Under the pieces are notes generated by a model. That model made no database searches. It saw only the letters and a list, made by a program, of their open reading frames with translations, and was not told the DNA's origin. DNA of 64,000 nucleotides. Source: Bombus terrestris. Lineage: Eukaryota; Arthropoda; Insecta; Hymenoptera; Apidae. The translations under genes were made by a program, and so were the position numbers. Every line of letters starts with the position of its first letter. Within the stretch, counting starts at the first letter, position 1. The stretch covers positions 14,186,501-14,250,500 of the forward strand of contig NC_063275.1 in NCBI RefSeq assembly GCF_910591885.1. Reading direction: 5' to 3'. This document shows, piece by piece, positions 13,331 to 26,700 of this stretch.

Positions 13331-14330
13331 GCATCCTCAACGTCGACGTGTTCGAAGTACCGACAAGGTGTATGATCAATCGTTTACGCGTAACGTCGAA
13401 TCATACGTAACCGTTTTGCAAACTGCAAACGCACTCTAACGTGTTCTGCTTCGCGTTGCGTTATTGCCTCTGACGCAGTATAACCACGGAATTTATACAG
13501 AGCTTCCTATATGCAAATGTATGGTGCAGCCGAAGCTCTGAGCTTTTAATCGCGAATCGTCCCAGTTTAACCATCTAGCGAATTCATTGCTGCAAACGAC
13601 ATTGAAATCAGAATATTTCTGTACAATTCTCAAGAATCATCGCTCTATATTCTTCTTGTAACCTCGATGATTTTTGATCGAAAGGGGAGGGTTTGTAACA
13701 GAAACGATGCTCGTCAATCTTTGTATCTTTTCAGGAAAGGAAAATGGTATTTTGCCATCCTTAATTTTCTTTGGGCAAATATTCGTCGTATTACAGAATT
13801 ATTGTATGTTTTGTTTGCAATTATGCTACAGGAGATCGATATTTGATTAAATCAGGAAAACGAGATCATTGTAGTTAAAGTTATTTTTGAAGACAAAATA
13901 CTTTCAAACTAGATTGATATACCTTGAACGATATATCTTCATTTTTACTAAAGATTTTTCATTAAATGAAAGAAATAAGCAATAAATTAATTAAAACTAT
14001 AGATATTTCTCTTTTCCGCTGCTGCTATCATATATACTGATTCGTTTCTTCATATGTGAGTCCTTGTTTAAAAGAGCCACGGCAATACCTAAATAATAGT
14101 CTTGTCAACAGTCCTATACCCACTTTGCAGACTCAGTTAATTTTCATTCGACGATAATTCATTCTTTTCTAATACGAACTTTGCATCTGACTATCAGAAT
14201 ACGTTCTTAGATAAAATATCGAAAACTCTGACTAGGATCGAGGCACTTTACAAGCCACTCATTCTTTTTCCTACCACTGTTCCTCGTGTCTTGTTCATTT
14301 TTTAATATTTTCCACCCTCCCCCTTGTTCG
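13331..14330. other. AT-rich stretch with one small hairpin
   Basis: A 9-bp stem (CAGAGCTTC/GAAGCTCTG) around a ~25-base loop lies near 13497-13540. It is too short to call a microRNA precursor. The rest shows nothing recognisable. Confidence 0.35.
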
Positions 14331-14540
14331 TTGACAAGCGTTAATCGCGGCGAATTGAATGCTCGACGCTAATTGTATGCGTGCTTTAATTTGTCGATCG
14401 GATGCACGAAGTTGATTGCCGGGATTGATTAAATTTTCATTTAATTAAAATTGTTATAATCGCTTACAGCGTGGAAAGTCAGCATGTTCGGCATTTTTCG
14501 TAACGGAACGTTTGTTTTGGGATTAAGGGGAAAGTTCCGA
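14331..14540. other. Enhancer-like block with homeodomain-type words
   Basis: A compact block, less AT-rich than its flanks, contains several TAAT/ATTA core words (for example ATTTAATTAAAATT). It looks like an insect conserved non-coding element. I have no alignment to test this. Confidence 0.25.
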
Positions 14541-15510
14541 AGCGTGGTTCGAGACGCTATGAATATTTTGTTGTCCTACCGGGTCTATTTCCGAGAAAGA
14601 AGGTTCCAAAGTCGAGGTCGTTGATCGTGCTCGAGTATTATACATAAACATGAACTCGGTTCGATGTAACTGTTTATAAAATCCAACTAGACGGAGAAAT
14701 TTTTAGGACGTTAGGACTGGAATCAGCGGATTTCCTGATACCAGTCCATAACCGTACGTCTGTTCAAGCTGAAAGAAAATCTCTATTACTCCTTCGAATA
14801 TTGTTGTTTTAAGGAAGAGTATTCTGACGAAGTCGCCTATCCCGGAATTCTTACTTCCATACATTTGAAATTCGAAGACGACTAGTATATGGAAGAGAAT
14901 CGTCTGAATATCAAAAACAATGAATCTGACTACTGAATAAATAATAGAATTTACTTGGTTTAGAATTCGAAATATATCATTAAAAAAGATATAGTACGGG
15001 TCAAGATATTATAACGAGATTGTACTATTTAGAACCATACAATGTGATCTATGTTCAAATTTCGATTGAGAAATTTCTATAGAGACCTGCCATTAATAAT
15101 GTTTCACTTACAAGTAAAAAGAAAGAGGTAGAGAGGAGAAAGAATAAGGAGAATTTTGACAGCGGCTGATGTAAGGAATTTCGTTTACACTTCTACAATT
15201 GGGAATAATATTATACATCATATTATACTACATAATTATAGCACCATTCACTGACAAGAAATTTTGAAAAATAGCTATGCAACTGATTAAAACCTACTCG
15301 GTATTCATTAACAGTTCAGGAAAAGTTACAAATTTTTGATCAGGATTTCAAATCTTTATTCTATTCTTCACTTATCTCATTATTCAATATAAGTAAAGTC
15401 TTTAAGTCTCTTCTTATAACAACACCATAGCTTTCAATGGATTATCTATTTGCATTTCTATCAATCTATTTCAAATCCTGACTAATTTTACAATGTTTCA
15501 ATTTACAATT
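14541..15510. other. AT-rich stretch, nothing recognisable
   Basis: There are no long frames, terminal inverted repeats or RNA motifs. A few short TTTACAAT repeats occur close to its end. Confidence 0.45.
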
Positions 15511-16373
15511 TTACAATTTACCTATATAGTACCCTAAACTGTACTTGCTAGTTCTCCAACAGAATTCACGTGTTTTCCGATGGAAAACGAGGAAGAAACT
15601 ATCTTTCAACGAACCTTTCGACCCTCTAACGCCTATTCCTCGGAGAACTAGCACGTTAAAACGTTCGCCACGCAAAGTCTCAGCCCCGTGTATCCTAGCT
15701 TCTAGATTCTTACATGCAAAATCGTTGGTGGCGATCAATGGGTGGCACGCCGCGAGGAGATTGCAGCTGATGGGCAGAATAGGCGGCGAAGCTTGGCCAC
15801 GGCATTCAACGAGGCTAACTCTATCCCGGCAAATTACATTTCCATCCCCGTACGTGATAGGTGCAGCAAACATGCCCGTCAACGTCCGACCGAGTTTCTC
15901 CCTGATTAGTTACACTCGACGCTCGGATTATATTTCCAAAGGCAATTAATTAACCAACTTCCTCGGGGTCGCTTATGACCGCGTCGCGCTACGTGTCACG
16001 ATATCGTGGATGGCCGGCAGTGGACATTGAAGGACAGCGTCCAATAAAACTGGGTGGTCGCTACGGAAGGAAAGAGAGGGAAAATGAAATTTCTTGCGGA
16101 GCGAAACATCGACTGAGACGTCCACGGGACCACCTTAATGGAAACTGTCGCCGAAAACGTCAGGATAAAGCCGTACTGGCTGATCAATCGTACGGTTGGA
16201 CTACTTTCGATGAACACTTATATCGTCCACCTATATCTTCCTTATTCCAATCATTTCTATCGGTCGGTTTTTGTATTTCATACATTTTCAGGTTTCGTCG
16301 AGTGTCTAGAATTGTTGACTCTTACAAACTAGAAATTTTTCGTTGGAATATCTTCAGAATTGTGGAGAGGTAG
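15511..16373. other. CpG-rich block, open frames on both strands
   Basis: Frames of 123 to 134 codons overlap on opposite strands (minus 15511-15882; plus 15545-15949 and 15975-16373). Opposite-strand openness is what CpG-rich DNA gives by chance, and none of the products shows a domain I recognise. A regulatory block or untranslated exon is as likely as a coding exon. Confidence 0.35.
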
Positions 16374-17100
16374 AGTTGTGAGATAGTTTCGATATCAAAG
16401 TAAGACTATGGTTTGGTATATTAAATAAATTTTAAGCTGCAAAGTACACTAAACGAGATGGAATATTGTTCGATGATAGAATGCGATGCGGATAACCTGG
16501 ATTAAATTCAAGGACTTCATTAACCAGATTTAACAATTAAGGCAGATCCGATAATGTATATACATATATATATGTAATTTTAACACTAACAATTTTCTCT
16601 TTTTTATCATCTTTCTTCGTCCATTTTAGGAAAATTACTTGGACATTATCAACATATTATTTTGGCATGTTTTTCTCAAAACTTGAATGGGCATGCATTT
16701 CTTTTTCACCCCCAAATCGAAAACACTCGGTCCCTCTAATTATTTCTAGCACTCAAAGTTCAATCTAATAGGTTATTTAATTGTTTTATAATTAAACGTT
16801 TCCTAATTGCTATTTCAAAAAAAACTTCTTAAAAATTGCGTTCGATATATATGGTTGAATTAGTATATGAAATTTGTGGAGTTTTCCCGCGTTTCAGAGC
16901 TGTTAACGTTATCAGGCTTCCAGCGGCGGAAATATTGAAGTTTCTAGTTCGATGTCGTCGCGTGAAACGAGGGGAATTGCATTGCAATGTTCGCGTAATT
17001 TTCGTCGATGAATTCGTAGGACAAACGAGCGCCGTTGACATAATACCATGTTAAATTTATTCCGATAGAGTGTCAGAACTGTGTCATTTTGTGCATCGTA
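16374..17100. other. AT-rich stretch with a short (TA)n run
   Basis: A short TATATA-type run lies at about 16556-16577. The frames at 16829-17054 overlap on opposite strands and show no domain. Nothing else is recognisable. Confidence 0.4.
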
Positions 17101-17640
17101 AGTTTACGCCGGTTTCGAATGGAGAGCGTTGTTTGAACGAGAGATCCGCGGATATTTCACGTTGTAGAGTGAATAACCGAAAAACGAATGTCGGCCCGTG
17201 ATAAACTTGGCCCGACTGACCAGCGGTAAACTCCTCTACTAGTTCCGAGCATATATACGGGCTGTCAGCTCGCGTTACGCGTCTGCATCGACGCGTTCAC
17301 CTCGCTGGAAATATTTCACGATAACCCGGATAGGGTTAAACGGGATATCATTTAATTTCCCGCTAGCCCGCGTGAACATTTTGTTCCGTTTGCACCGTGT
17401 TAATTACGAACGCGTCAAGCCCCGCCGATATACTTCCGTTCACCACGCGCACATTCGAACGGAGTAAATCTCGCGTTAATTCCATGAATAATAGCACGAC
17501 TAACAGAGGCGAGCCTTTTTAGAATGTCTCGATAAGGATTAAACACTTCTTCTTTTAGAGAAACAAACATTCTCCTCTTACAAAAGCTATTTATGTCTCG
17601 AAGGTGAAAGAATATCATCTTGGGAAAATAAAAAAATCCA
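17101..17640. other. CpG-rich block, possible promoter region
   Basis: Bases 17100-17480 are relatively CpG-rich. A TATATAC word near 17250 is followed by CpG-dense sequence, but I see no good initiator at the right distance. This may be an upstream part of the CpG-rich region at 17640-18370. Confidence 0.25.
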
Positions 17641-18372
17641 CTCACCCAATCAAGTGTCCTTTGCACGGGGACAGCCGTAGAGCTGGCTGGTTGTTATCCT
17701 CGACAGTAGCGCCTCGTCACACATCCGATCGCCTCAGGATCGTTTCCCGAACTCGCATCGAATCATCGTCGATTGATACATCTTCCGCTTCGTCACTGAG
17801 TTTTTCCTCATTCCGTTTCTTCCACAGAAAACTAATCTTTCTCTCCTTGAAAATTTCCTCTCTCAACGTTGTACACCGTCCGGCGCAATGTCACACGTGA
17901 TCGACTCCGATCGCGGATTACGACGCAACAATAACACGCGATACCGTGACGAAAATAAATCGAACAGTTTACAATTTGATCGTTGTATATGTGATAAAAG
18001 GAAGCGCGTGAAGGAGAAGGGGGATTGTTCTACGAATGAGGGGGTGTTCGGGTCGAGGCCCGAGGCAAAACAAAAACGAGACAGAGGGAGCGACGTTACG
18101 CACGCGGTGGCCAGTCGCAGACTGAACTCGCGATCCGCGAGTAGCATCGATTTCGATGGAGGGGGAAAGGACTACGGGCCGTGACTGGAAGGGTGGGGTA
18201 GAGAGGGCTGGGAGGGCGACGCGCACGGGGCGAAAGGGACGCGAGCGGACGAGGCACAACGAGAGGAGCAGTCAAGCTATACGGGTGTCTAATAGCCGCG
18301 TTGGACGAGAGCTTATTTTGCCCGTGAGAGAACTGCTCTGCAGGCGTGAGAGACTCCTAGGCGTGAAAATAC
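17641..18372 (+). promoter_or_regulatory. CpG-rich, purine-skewed block; possible 5' exon
   Basis: This is one of the most G+C- and CpG-rich stretches of the window. Its second half (18000-18280) is strongly purine-skewed on the plus strand, as many insect 5' untranslated exons are. A possible splice donor, CCC|GTAAAT, ends it at about 18382. Several frames on both strands are open across it, but none shows a domain. No clear TATA/initiator pair was found, so the exon reading is only a possibility. Confidence 0.25.
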
Positions 18373-18390
18373 CTAGTCCTCCCGTAAATT

Positions 18391-18900
18391 CTTATTATAA
18401 AGTATTATACGTTTTTTGAGAGAGAGATAAGATAAGGTGTGGACGAAGTGAATGGCAATTGTTTTAGGAAACTTGTATGGTTGTATAGATTGGTAATTGT
18501 AAATAGAAGTTCGTCTGATCTTATTGTCATGGAAAGGAATTAGCTTCTAGAGTAACTAGTTTCTATAATATTACTATAAAGTATTGGACTGTCTTGGGAG
18601 GAAGATAAGTTAGATGTGTTAATGGCAATCGTTGCTTGGTCCGTTGTATAAATTGATAGAAGTTTGTGTCATCTAATCGTTATGTACAGCGTTAGATGTT
18701 TCTAAAATATTATTATAGAGTATTGTAGAGCGTAGACGTTCTTCGGAGAAAGAAGAAGTTGTAGATGTAGCAAATGGTAATTGTTTCAGGGGATTCGTGT
18801 CGTAAAAGTAAAAGTAAAATCTATTTTTATTATCATAAAGGGAGATCGTATGGTATTAGATATTTCTAAAGTGTTAGATGATGTGTTTGAAGGAAAGAGT
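18391..18900. repeat. Decayed tandem repeat, about four copies of 140-180 bp
   Basis: Successive copies share ordered landmarks. A TATTATAAAGTATT-like word occurs at 18391, 18571 and 18711. An AATGGCAATTG-like word occurs at 18451, 18621 and 18773. A TTAGATGTTTCTAAA-like word occurs near 18690 and 18857. The spacings are about 170 and 152 bp. Copies have diverged heavily in substitutions and length, so this is an old local tandem duplication, not a young satellite. No coding potential is evident. Confidence 0.6.
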
Positions 18901-20374
18901 ATCGTTTCTATCAATCAATGATTTCATAAACTTTAGCATATAACGTAATAATTCTTCACCATTATTAATTTAATATTGCAAATATAATACGCATAAATCA
19001 AATGAAATTTTTATATTACACCAGAAAACGTCACGATTACACAATAGTCCACGCTTCCTTGAAATTTATCCTCTTTAGAGGGTTAATATACTCCAAACTG
19101 AATCCCTCGAACGATTCTTGTCCCTTCTGTCTTTTGTTCGACCTTAATTCGCCCTCGAGTTTGTTCTCCGATCCCCGCCAATATTGGCTCCCTTGGTGGC
19201 GATTGCATTATCCGCGCGGGGATTTCGTACGAATCTCGTTTGACGGAGGGTCGCGAGTCAGGTGAACCATTGTTGTTCTCTGGTGATCGGCACAGGCTGG
19301 TTTTGCAGCTGATGGCGCGATTATTTTGTTTTACGCCTGGACGTTTTCGGGACGTTTGATTGGCGTGTTGTACAGGTTAATGGGAGCGGCTGAATTACGA
19401 TGATGATTGTGAAATAAACGAGAGGAGTGGTTTTGTTATTGATATGATAAAAATCGAACGGATACTTGAAATCGAGATTGAAGTTCGAGATCGTTGAACT
19501 TCGTTAAAAATGGGCTAAGAAGATATTTCGAGAGATAATTGTTACGGTAGTTCGTAACAAAATTATTTTATGTTATTTGCCTTTAAATACGAATTTATAC
19601 GTGTATTTAATGCTGTTAAACTGTCAAATAGGATCGTTATTCAATCGTCTAAGCGCACCATGAAAAATGAACCGGTTGCTGTGTATTAGTTCAGAACAAA
19701 TTGACAGATATCACGACACTTACACTCATTGCCGTCTGTAATTCGATTTTAGTATGCTATTCTCAAGTCATACTATCGAGCCGTATTATTTAGAAAGCTA
19801 TTACAAAGGTTATTAATTGCGCAGAGTAATCGAATAATCGAATAATCCACTAATTGAGCCGTAGCTTGATATTTTCCGTTCTATTAATTATGAATTATTT
19901 TCTGTTTCACTTATCTGTTTCATCGTTTTCATTTCTCTTCCCCGTGGCTGAAAAGTATCGAAAACTGCACGTCTCTCTGTTATGCAATTCGTACGACGTG
20001 TTATACGTTATTGACGATTCTCGAATAGTTGGTGGGAGGCTAAAATCCCAGGAGCCGTTGCGGTGCGTGTTAAACTGGAAACCAGTCGAGTGTACGGATG
20101 ATTCACGATCTTTTTTTCCAGTTTTTTTACCTCGTCGACTACGATGCGTATTTAATTACATATTTAAGTGCGGCTTCAAGAGCGTCGTATTTCCACATGT
20201 TTCCAACAATCTTTTAATGCGTCTCGTTGATTAAATTCTTGCAAACAAACAATTCACCCTCTAGTTTAGTAAGCTTTTTTAATTTTGCAAACCTTTGTAA
20301 ATTGCTGTAAATTTATACGTACGTATTCCATCGAAATATCAACTAAAAAATGTATTCGAAGATACTGTTATAGT
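18901..20374. other. Intergenic DNA, modest CpG block at 19120-19380
   Basis: This is AT-rich on both sides of a slightly CpG-rich piece. The 126-codon plus-strand frame at 19854-20234 does not start with ATG and shows no domain. Nothing is supported as a gene. Confidence 0.4.
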
Positions 20375-20440
20375 TTATAATATATTATATATAATAACAA
20401 TATATAATAACAATATATAATATATATAATATATATAATT
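20375..20440. repeat. (TA)n-rich microsatellite
   Basis: This is a run of TATAATA and TATATA units interrupted by two AACAATA words. It is simple sequence with no further meaning that I can see. Confidence 0.8.
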
Positions 20441-21868
20441 TTGAGAAAAAGTCGCTGAAAATATTCCACGACTTTCTGGAGTGTTAATAAAAAGAATTTC
20501 TTTTTTGCATTTTGTATTTAGTATGTTTGATGTAAAAATTGTAAGTCGATCAAGGCCTAACACGCGTTGAATGCTGTACTAATGCTAGGATTCGTCGGCA
20601 ACGATTGTGGATCGACGCACGTCGCCGACGATAATCGTCGATCAACGACGGATTCAACGTCACGCGTGGTCGACAAAGGCAAACAGCGGTTGTCCGTGAT
20701 TCGTCAATCCGTTTGCCAACGTTATTACGCGTTCACTGAAATCACAACGAACGCTAGATGAATTTCCTTCTGTGATTTCACCACCATTGTCACCTTCCTT
20801 CTCATGTGGCTTCTTGAATTATTTCGCGATCCAAGAAGTTGTTTCTTCTAAATTTTCATGAACTCAGTGTGTTTCGTACTCTTTTTCTTTTTCTTTTTTT
20901 TTCTGATCGGTCCAATTCATTCGAATCACTTTTGTGTAAAAATCGTTCCATCAATCACACTTTTCGATTACAATTTCAGTGGTAATAACAGTGAATAAGG
21001 AGATGAAACGATATTTCACGTAAGGTGTTCTAGTTTCTTCTAGTCAAATATTGTCGGTATATTTTATCGATACACATAACAAAAGATATCATAAAAACGT
21101 ACGTCGTTTGAAGCTGTATTAAAAAGTTATTTTAAAAATATGAAATATAGGAAAAAGTTAGCAAGGCATAAATTCGTTGATAATCGATATAATCATAAAC
21201 TCTTGATATACGTATATTGTCATATATGTATATTCACCACTCCTATGAATACAAAATTTATAACAAAACCAAAAAATTACATTTATTGCTGTAAGAAGAT
21301 CATTTTAATCTGGTTCTATTTTACCAAATCAGTCGTCGATCTTTCGAACAAATTCTCTACGTGCTTTGATATTTAGTTATTTGATACGCGTACACAAGAT
21401 AGGAAACTGGAATACCCTATGTAACGACAACGTTCACCATAAAATCTCTCTTCCTTCCTCACCAGCATTTAGTCAAGAAACGAAGATCGATCGATCTCAA
21501 GTGATATTCTTTTGTTCGATGTGAAGTAAATTCACTCGAAATCAAAGAAGAGTCAATACGGTTCACTTAAACTCCACTCAGCGAAAGATACACTTAACTA
21601 ACGATACCCAGAGCGGCTCTTATTCCCGAATATTAAGCTCCGGAACGGCGGATCCATCGACGAGTCGAATAGCCCAATTAGAGCGGCCGTCCGGCAAACG
21701 GGAGGATTCCCGTATTCGTAGCCTCATCCGCAACACGATCGGCCGATTCAAACTTTCTCTTATAAACTTACCAACTATCCAACGATTTTCCCTCACAATT
21801 CTCCACATACGTGTAAGTTTAAATACATACGTTTCCCTTGTTACACGTAATTTTCTGAAAATTCAGCG
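20441..21868. other. Intergenic DNA with CpG patches
   Basis: CpG-rich patches lie at 20560-20760 and 21600-21780, with AT-rich DNA between them. The frames found in the patches are short and domain-free. A T-rich run lies near 20881-20902. Confidence 0.4.
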
Positions 21869-21885
21869 CGCGTCAGCATGACGCG
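21869..21885. promoter_or_regulatory. Perfect CpG-rich palindrome with a Maf-type half site
   Basis: CGCGTCA and TGACGCG flank a 3-base spacer in a CpG-rich setting. The reverse complement contains TGCTGAC, the half site bound by small Maf proteins, so a bZIP site is possible. A 7-bp arm palindrome is a weak signal in 64 kb. Confidence 0.25.
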
Positions 21886-23740
21886 AATAAATAGACAACA
21901 AGCCGTAGAATAACGCGGCGATTACCGCAAGTGTTTTCATTAAGGCGCTTAAACAACCAGAATCCCCACGACGTACAATTACGTGGTTTTATTGCTGGTT
22001 TTCGACTTACGTGTATATCATAGTTCAGATACGATATCCGGTCACGTGTGAACCATCGTTATTACAAGCGTGTACATAAATTTGTTAAGAGGACCCGCAG
22101 GAATACGATATCGCGACGGATGGTTTGGGATTTTCGTAAAAAGGATCGGCACATAGTCCTGCCTCCTTCCAATTAAGCTTACGGGCTTGTCCGCTTCTAG
22201 ACAAATATTAGATGACGTCCGAGCGTCCCGACGCTCTCCCCTGCACCACTCGCGACACTACCTACTATTAAATATTCGTTACATAACGCCTGAGATATGT
22301 ACGTCGTTAAGCTCTGCTATTCTGCTGGCGGTGTTACCTGAATTTTTCGCTAGTTCTGATTTCCTGGGACACTGAGGAAATTTTACGATGGTAAAACGAA
22401 GGATGTTGAAAAGTTTGGTTCCTTTTTTTTGGAGGATCAATTGGATAGAAATAATTTTAATAATTTTTATTAACATTCGTTAAAGTAAGTTTTGGAAAAA
22501 TATGGAGAAATGGTAATTCGTTACTCGCTCGAGAAATATTAACACACATCTGTATCTTTGGTATGTTTTTAATTTCTTAAAGGCCACTATTTCATTCGCA
22601 ATTTTTTTTTTCATTCAATTTTCTTCATCGAATTCCATCTCTCGACGATACGGTTATGAAGGGATTTGCTCCATTCATTTTTTCATCTCTATTTCTCCTT
22701 TCACTTGGTTCATATAATTTTATGAAGTTTGGAGGAATATAATAGTAGCAACATCATGAAATTTTTGTTCTTCTTTCTATGATATGCTCATGTAAAGTAT
22801 CTCATATTTTAATAGTACACTTTTTATGCCTTAGGAAAACAATACGTATACTATCTCCTTCATATTTTTTAATAATATTGTCCATACATAACTACAATAC
22901 GTTACTGTTTAATCTTTAATGGTTTAATCGAACCGGGATTCCAATCCTTCGCTTAATAAGAGGTTCGTATATAATATAATTGAAGTATACTATAATTGAA
23001 GTATTCTAGATAAAGGTTTACAGTGGATATCAAATCTAAAAGTCGCAAGAGTCTAAGATCAATCCTTCCAACTAACTAAATTGTCAATTAATAAAATCTT
23101 AAGAAAAGCTCATTGATTAATAGACATCTTGCTTAATCAATTCCTACGAACAAAGGTGAAAGTCTTAAAGACGCAAGGTCTTACGTTTCACGATATAATT
23201 AGCCAACGAGAGAACAAAGGAATATCGCAAATGAGAACTACTTCGAGATTGATTATCATTTCAAGATCGTTTTCCAAGCACAAGCGTTCGCGGATTAAAA
23301 GCTAAACACCATCCATTATTTCAAGTGAGAGTTGTCCTCCCCAACCTCGTTCGCTTTATCCTTTCGCGATGTTTCTTCGCGCTTTTGTCCGGAGCTGCTC
23401 GCGTCGATGGCCCGTGAACACAAAGGAACTCCTTGGGAAACTTCCTCCTAGTCGAACGACAGTCAACTTCATCGTCTCAAGATTATCGCGCCGACGATAG
23501 CCTCGTTATCCTTCGTCCCTTGGTCGAGGATGCGCGGACACGGCCGCGCCTTAATTATTTCTCTAGAAAGCGAATTAGAATGTCGACTATGTCTTTCCCT
23601 CTCTGTTTCTCTCTATCTATTTATCTACCTAACTTCATGGTCGAAAGCCAGACCCGATGAATCGTCGATAAGCACGCGATACCCTCGCGAGACTAATAAA
23701 GACGACTTTAAAAATGCGCGAAATTCGAATGTGAATCACC
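21886..23740. other. Intergenic DNA
   Basis: CpG-rich patches at 21890-22260 and 23300-23560 are separated by AT-rich DNA. A 16-bp direct repeat (TATAATTGAAGTATAC and a near copy) lies near 22976-23007. No gene-like structure was found. Confidence 0.4.
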
Positions 23741-23751
23741 TAATGCAACCG

Positions 23752-23789
23752 AGTAATTGCATTGTTACAGTTAGCTGTAACAATTACTT
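23752..23789. other. Near-perfect hairpin
   Basis: The core is a 10-bp perfect stem, ATTGTTACAG/CTGTAACAAT (23761-23784), around the loop TTAG. With one short bulge the stem extends through AGTAATTG on the left and CAATTACTTG on the right. It is too short for a typical microRNA precursor. It could be a cruciform, the remains of a small inverted-repeat element, or a protein-binding palindrome. Confidence 0.5.
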
Positions 23790-26700
23790 GACTTAGGCAT
23801 TTTTATTTTGGAACGTATATTGTAACTATTTCCGGTTCGATCGAAGATAATCGAGTCACACGACGTGAGAAACTTGAATTAGATTCGAAACAAAATTTTT
23901 TTCTTATGAGAAATAAAAAAAACTGTGTTGGACATATATCATATACTTTCGTTTGTATAATTTTCATTTCTCTAAGTTTGTCAGGGTTCTGAGTTCCGTT
24001 CAATCGCTTTAATACAATATTGTGCACACTTGAGATTTTAAGAAAATTAGAAAATTTCGATTATTTTAAGGCAGTCGACAATTGAAGATAGACGACTGAA
24101 CCAAAAGGAAAGAAGAAAAATTTTCAATCATTAGCAACATTATCCTGAAGAATCGATCGCCTTTAAAGTGCTGCATACAAACTAGGGAGAATCCAAGAAC
24201 CTGCCACTGTGCAGATTTATGGTATGTCGATTATTATTAAAATGCATAAAAGCGTTCTGAACTTTTAATTATTCCTTGAAAATTAAGAGCTTTCTTGATA
24301 ATACGTAACAGCAATTAAATGAACTAAACACAGGTATTGAGATTTTAATTTGAAAAATAGTAAAGAAGTCAGCGAATAAATTTGATCTGACGTTAATTAT
24401 ACCTAGCACAGCTTCCTTCGCCTGTTATCAATTATCATCGAAGAGTACCGATGAAGAAAAGATGGTAAAACGCGGTTTTGAAACGAAACTCGTTTACGCA
24501 ACAGCGATTTTCGTGTATTCGTTTCACCATCGATTCGTATGAGCACGTGCATTCATTATGGGGAAAGTGGAAAATCGTGTGCAGAAAGCGCGCAAACATA
24601 GCTTTGGTAACTTGCTTTTATATCATTGTACGGGTTTCATGAAGATTCATTACGTAGTTGACTACCATTGTGCAGGATTAAATGGCTTTTGGAATTGAAA
24701 TTGTATCAAGTTGATCGTTCGTCGTTACAACGGTTGCACGCGAACTCGAGGGGCTCGTACAGTGAATTTTTATTTAGTTCCGTTTTTTTATTCCTTTTTT
24801 TTTTTTATTTGAGATACTAGAAATCGATCCGAGGCTAGAGTCATTGGCTTCGATGTTGCGAAGAAATTGAACGGCGCGCTTCAATCTCAACGGAACGAAA
24901 TGTTTTTCATTAGACCTGTAATTAGAGTTCCGGGTAAAGCGAAAGGGGAACGAGGCGCACGAATAAATCATGCACAATATGGGCGAACCATGTAATCAGC
25001 GCATAATTCGAAGATCGATATACGGCGGAAAGAGATGAGCTAGCACTGACATCAGACGGTCAATTAGACGTAATGCGAAGAAAATTGTATGTAATGTCGG
25101 TGGATCGTTCGAAACACAAGATAAATGCTTTACGACGCAATTGGGCATTTGCTTTTGCGTCACAATTTAGCGGCATCCTGGGTGCATTAAAACTTAGATG
25201 GCATTTTTCTATTCGGCCACGCTGGCAAATTACGGAAAAATTAACAGAGTATGTTCGTTGCGTGGTATTTGAAAACGATCGTCTGACCAAGAAAAAGTCA
25301 TAAGTTTGGTCGTTCCTTGTTATCTAATATTTTTATCCTTCTCTTTTAAGATTCTAAATCCTTAAGGATCCTTATTTATAATTAGTTTAAAAAATAATAC
25401 ATTTTTAAATGGATGTCATTTAGCTCTTTAAGTAAAACTATATAAATTTTAATTAAGATTTTTAAGATTTAATTCGTTAGTTTTTGTAAATATCAATTGC
25501 TACATTTTATAAATTTCCTTCTGATATACCTTTGAAGTTCGTGGACACTCCAGACGTTTTATACATTAACATTATTTGTTATGTAGCTATTTCAGTTATT
25601 ATATTACATGGTATCTACGGAGTATTTATAGTTCATACTGCATGTTTCGTAACAAAGTGTTTCTACTTGAACATATAAATACGGTAGCTGCGATAGTTAA
25701 GCGATGGACAATGTTAGTCTGCACAGTTTATAGACAGCGGTTTTAATATACTGCGTATTATCCTGTTACATACGTACATTTTATATCTCGTGTGTGCCGT
25801 GCGTAAATCGATGTTTCGAACAAAGTAATTTTAAATAATTATATTCGGATAAATAATTGAAAGTATCAGCGACTTGTATAGGATCATGACAAACGTTGAT
25901 ACGATTGTTAATTTCCTGCGTATAAAATACTACGAAAATATTTATTCCATGACGCGACTGTGATTCATTCTTATCGCGACGATTTTTGTAGAATATCGAA
26001 CGATATCTACCTTTTTATCCTATTTTTATTGTTTCAAGTAATAAAAATCGATTAACGTTTGATTGCATATTATGGAGATTGTACAACTGAACCGTATCAA
26101 TCACGTCGAGATGTGAATTGAAAGTCATTCTGTCTGCGCATACAGAGACACTGATATCTACCACCTCTGAATAACAACGAATTATTTGGAAGGTTTGATG
26201 AAACGTTAATATAGGATCGAGTAATCCTTCTGTGACAGCATCTGTTGTTTGATAAACGATGGAGAAAAAGTATGGGCAGTTACAATTCGTGCCGAGAATC
26301 AAAGAAAATGCCTTTTTGATGAAAAATTTATTACGTAGCCAATTGTCTCTCGAACAATGTTATTTATTCGTTGTGAAATGTTTTCGGCAAAATATCCGGA
26401 TAAAATGTTGATAATGGAACAAAAGATGTATTTCCAACAAAATAAATTTTTACGTTCGTTCACGTATAGGTATATCGACCAAGTTGGCGCGATTGTACGT
26501 GTCTCATAACAGCATGCTTCTATGATCAATTACTCTACCGACACAATAGGTCAGGCCTTCTCCATCTTCGCTACATTAGCAGAGAACACAACACTGTGTC
26601 ATTAAGGAGACCACGCGTCATTAAGTCATACTCTCGTATCAGTCGAAGTATCGGATAAAATGCATGTGCGATATTTATAACTATGACGTAATTGTACGCG

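Noticed and set aside
13497..13540. Possible microRNA hairpin
   Set aside because: The stem is only 9 bp with a long loop, too short for a precursor.
15545..15949. 134-codon plus-strand frame
   Set aside because: The opposite strand is also open for 123 codons over the same bases, the usual sign of stop-poor CpG-rich DNA. No domain is recognisable.
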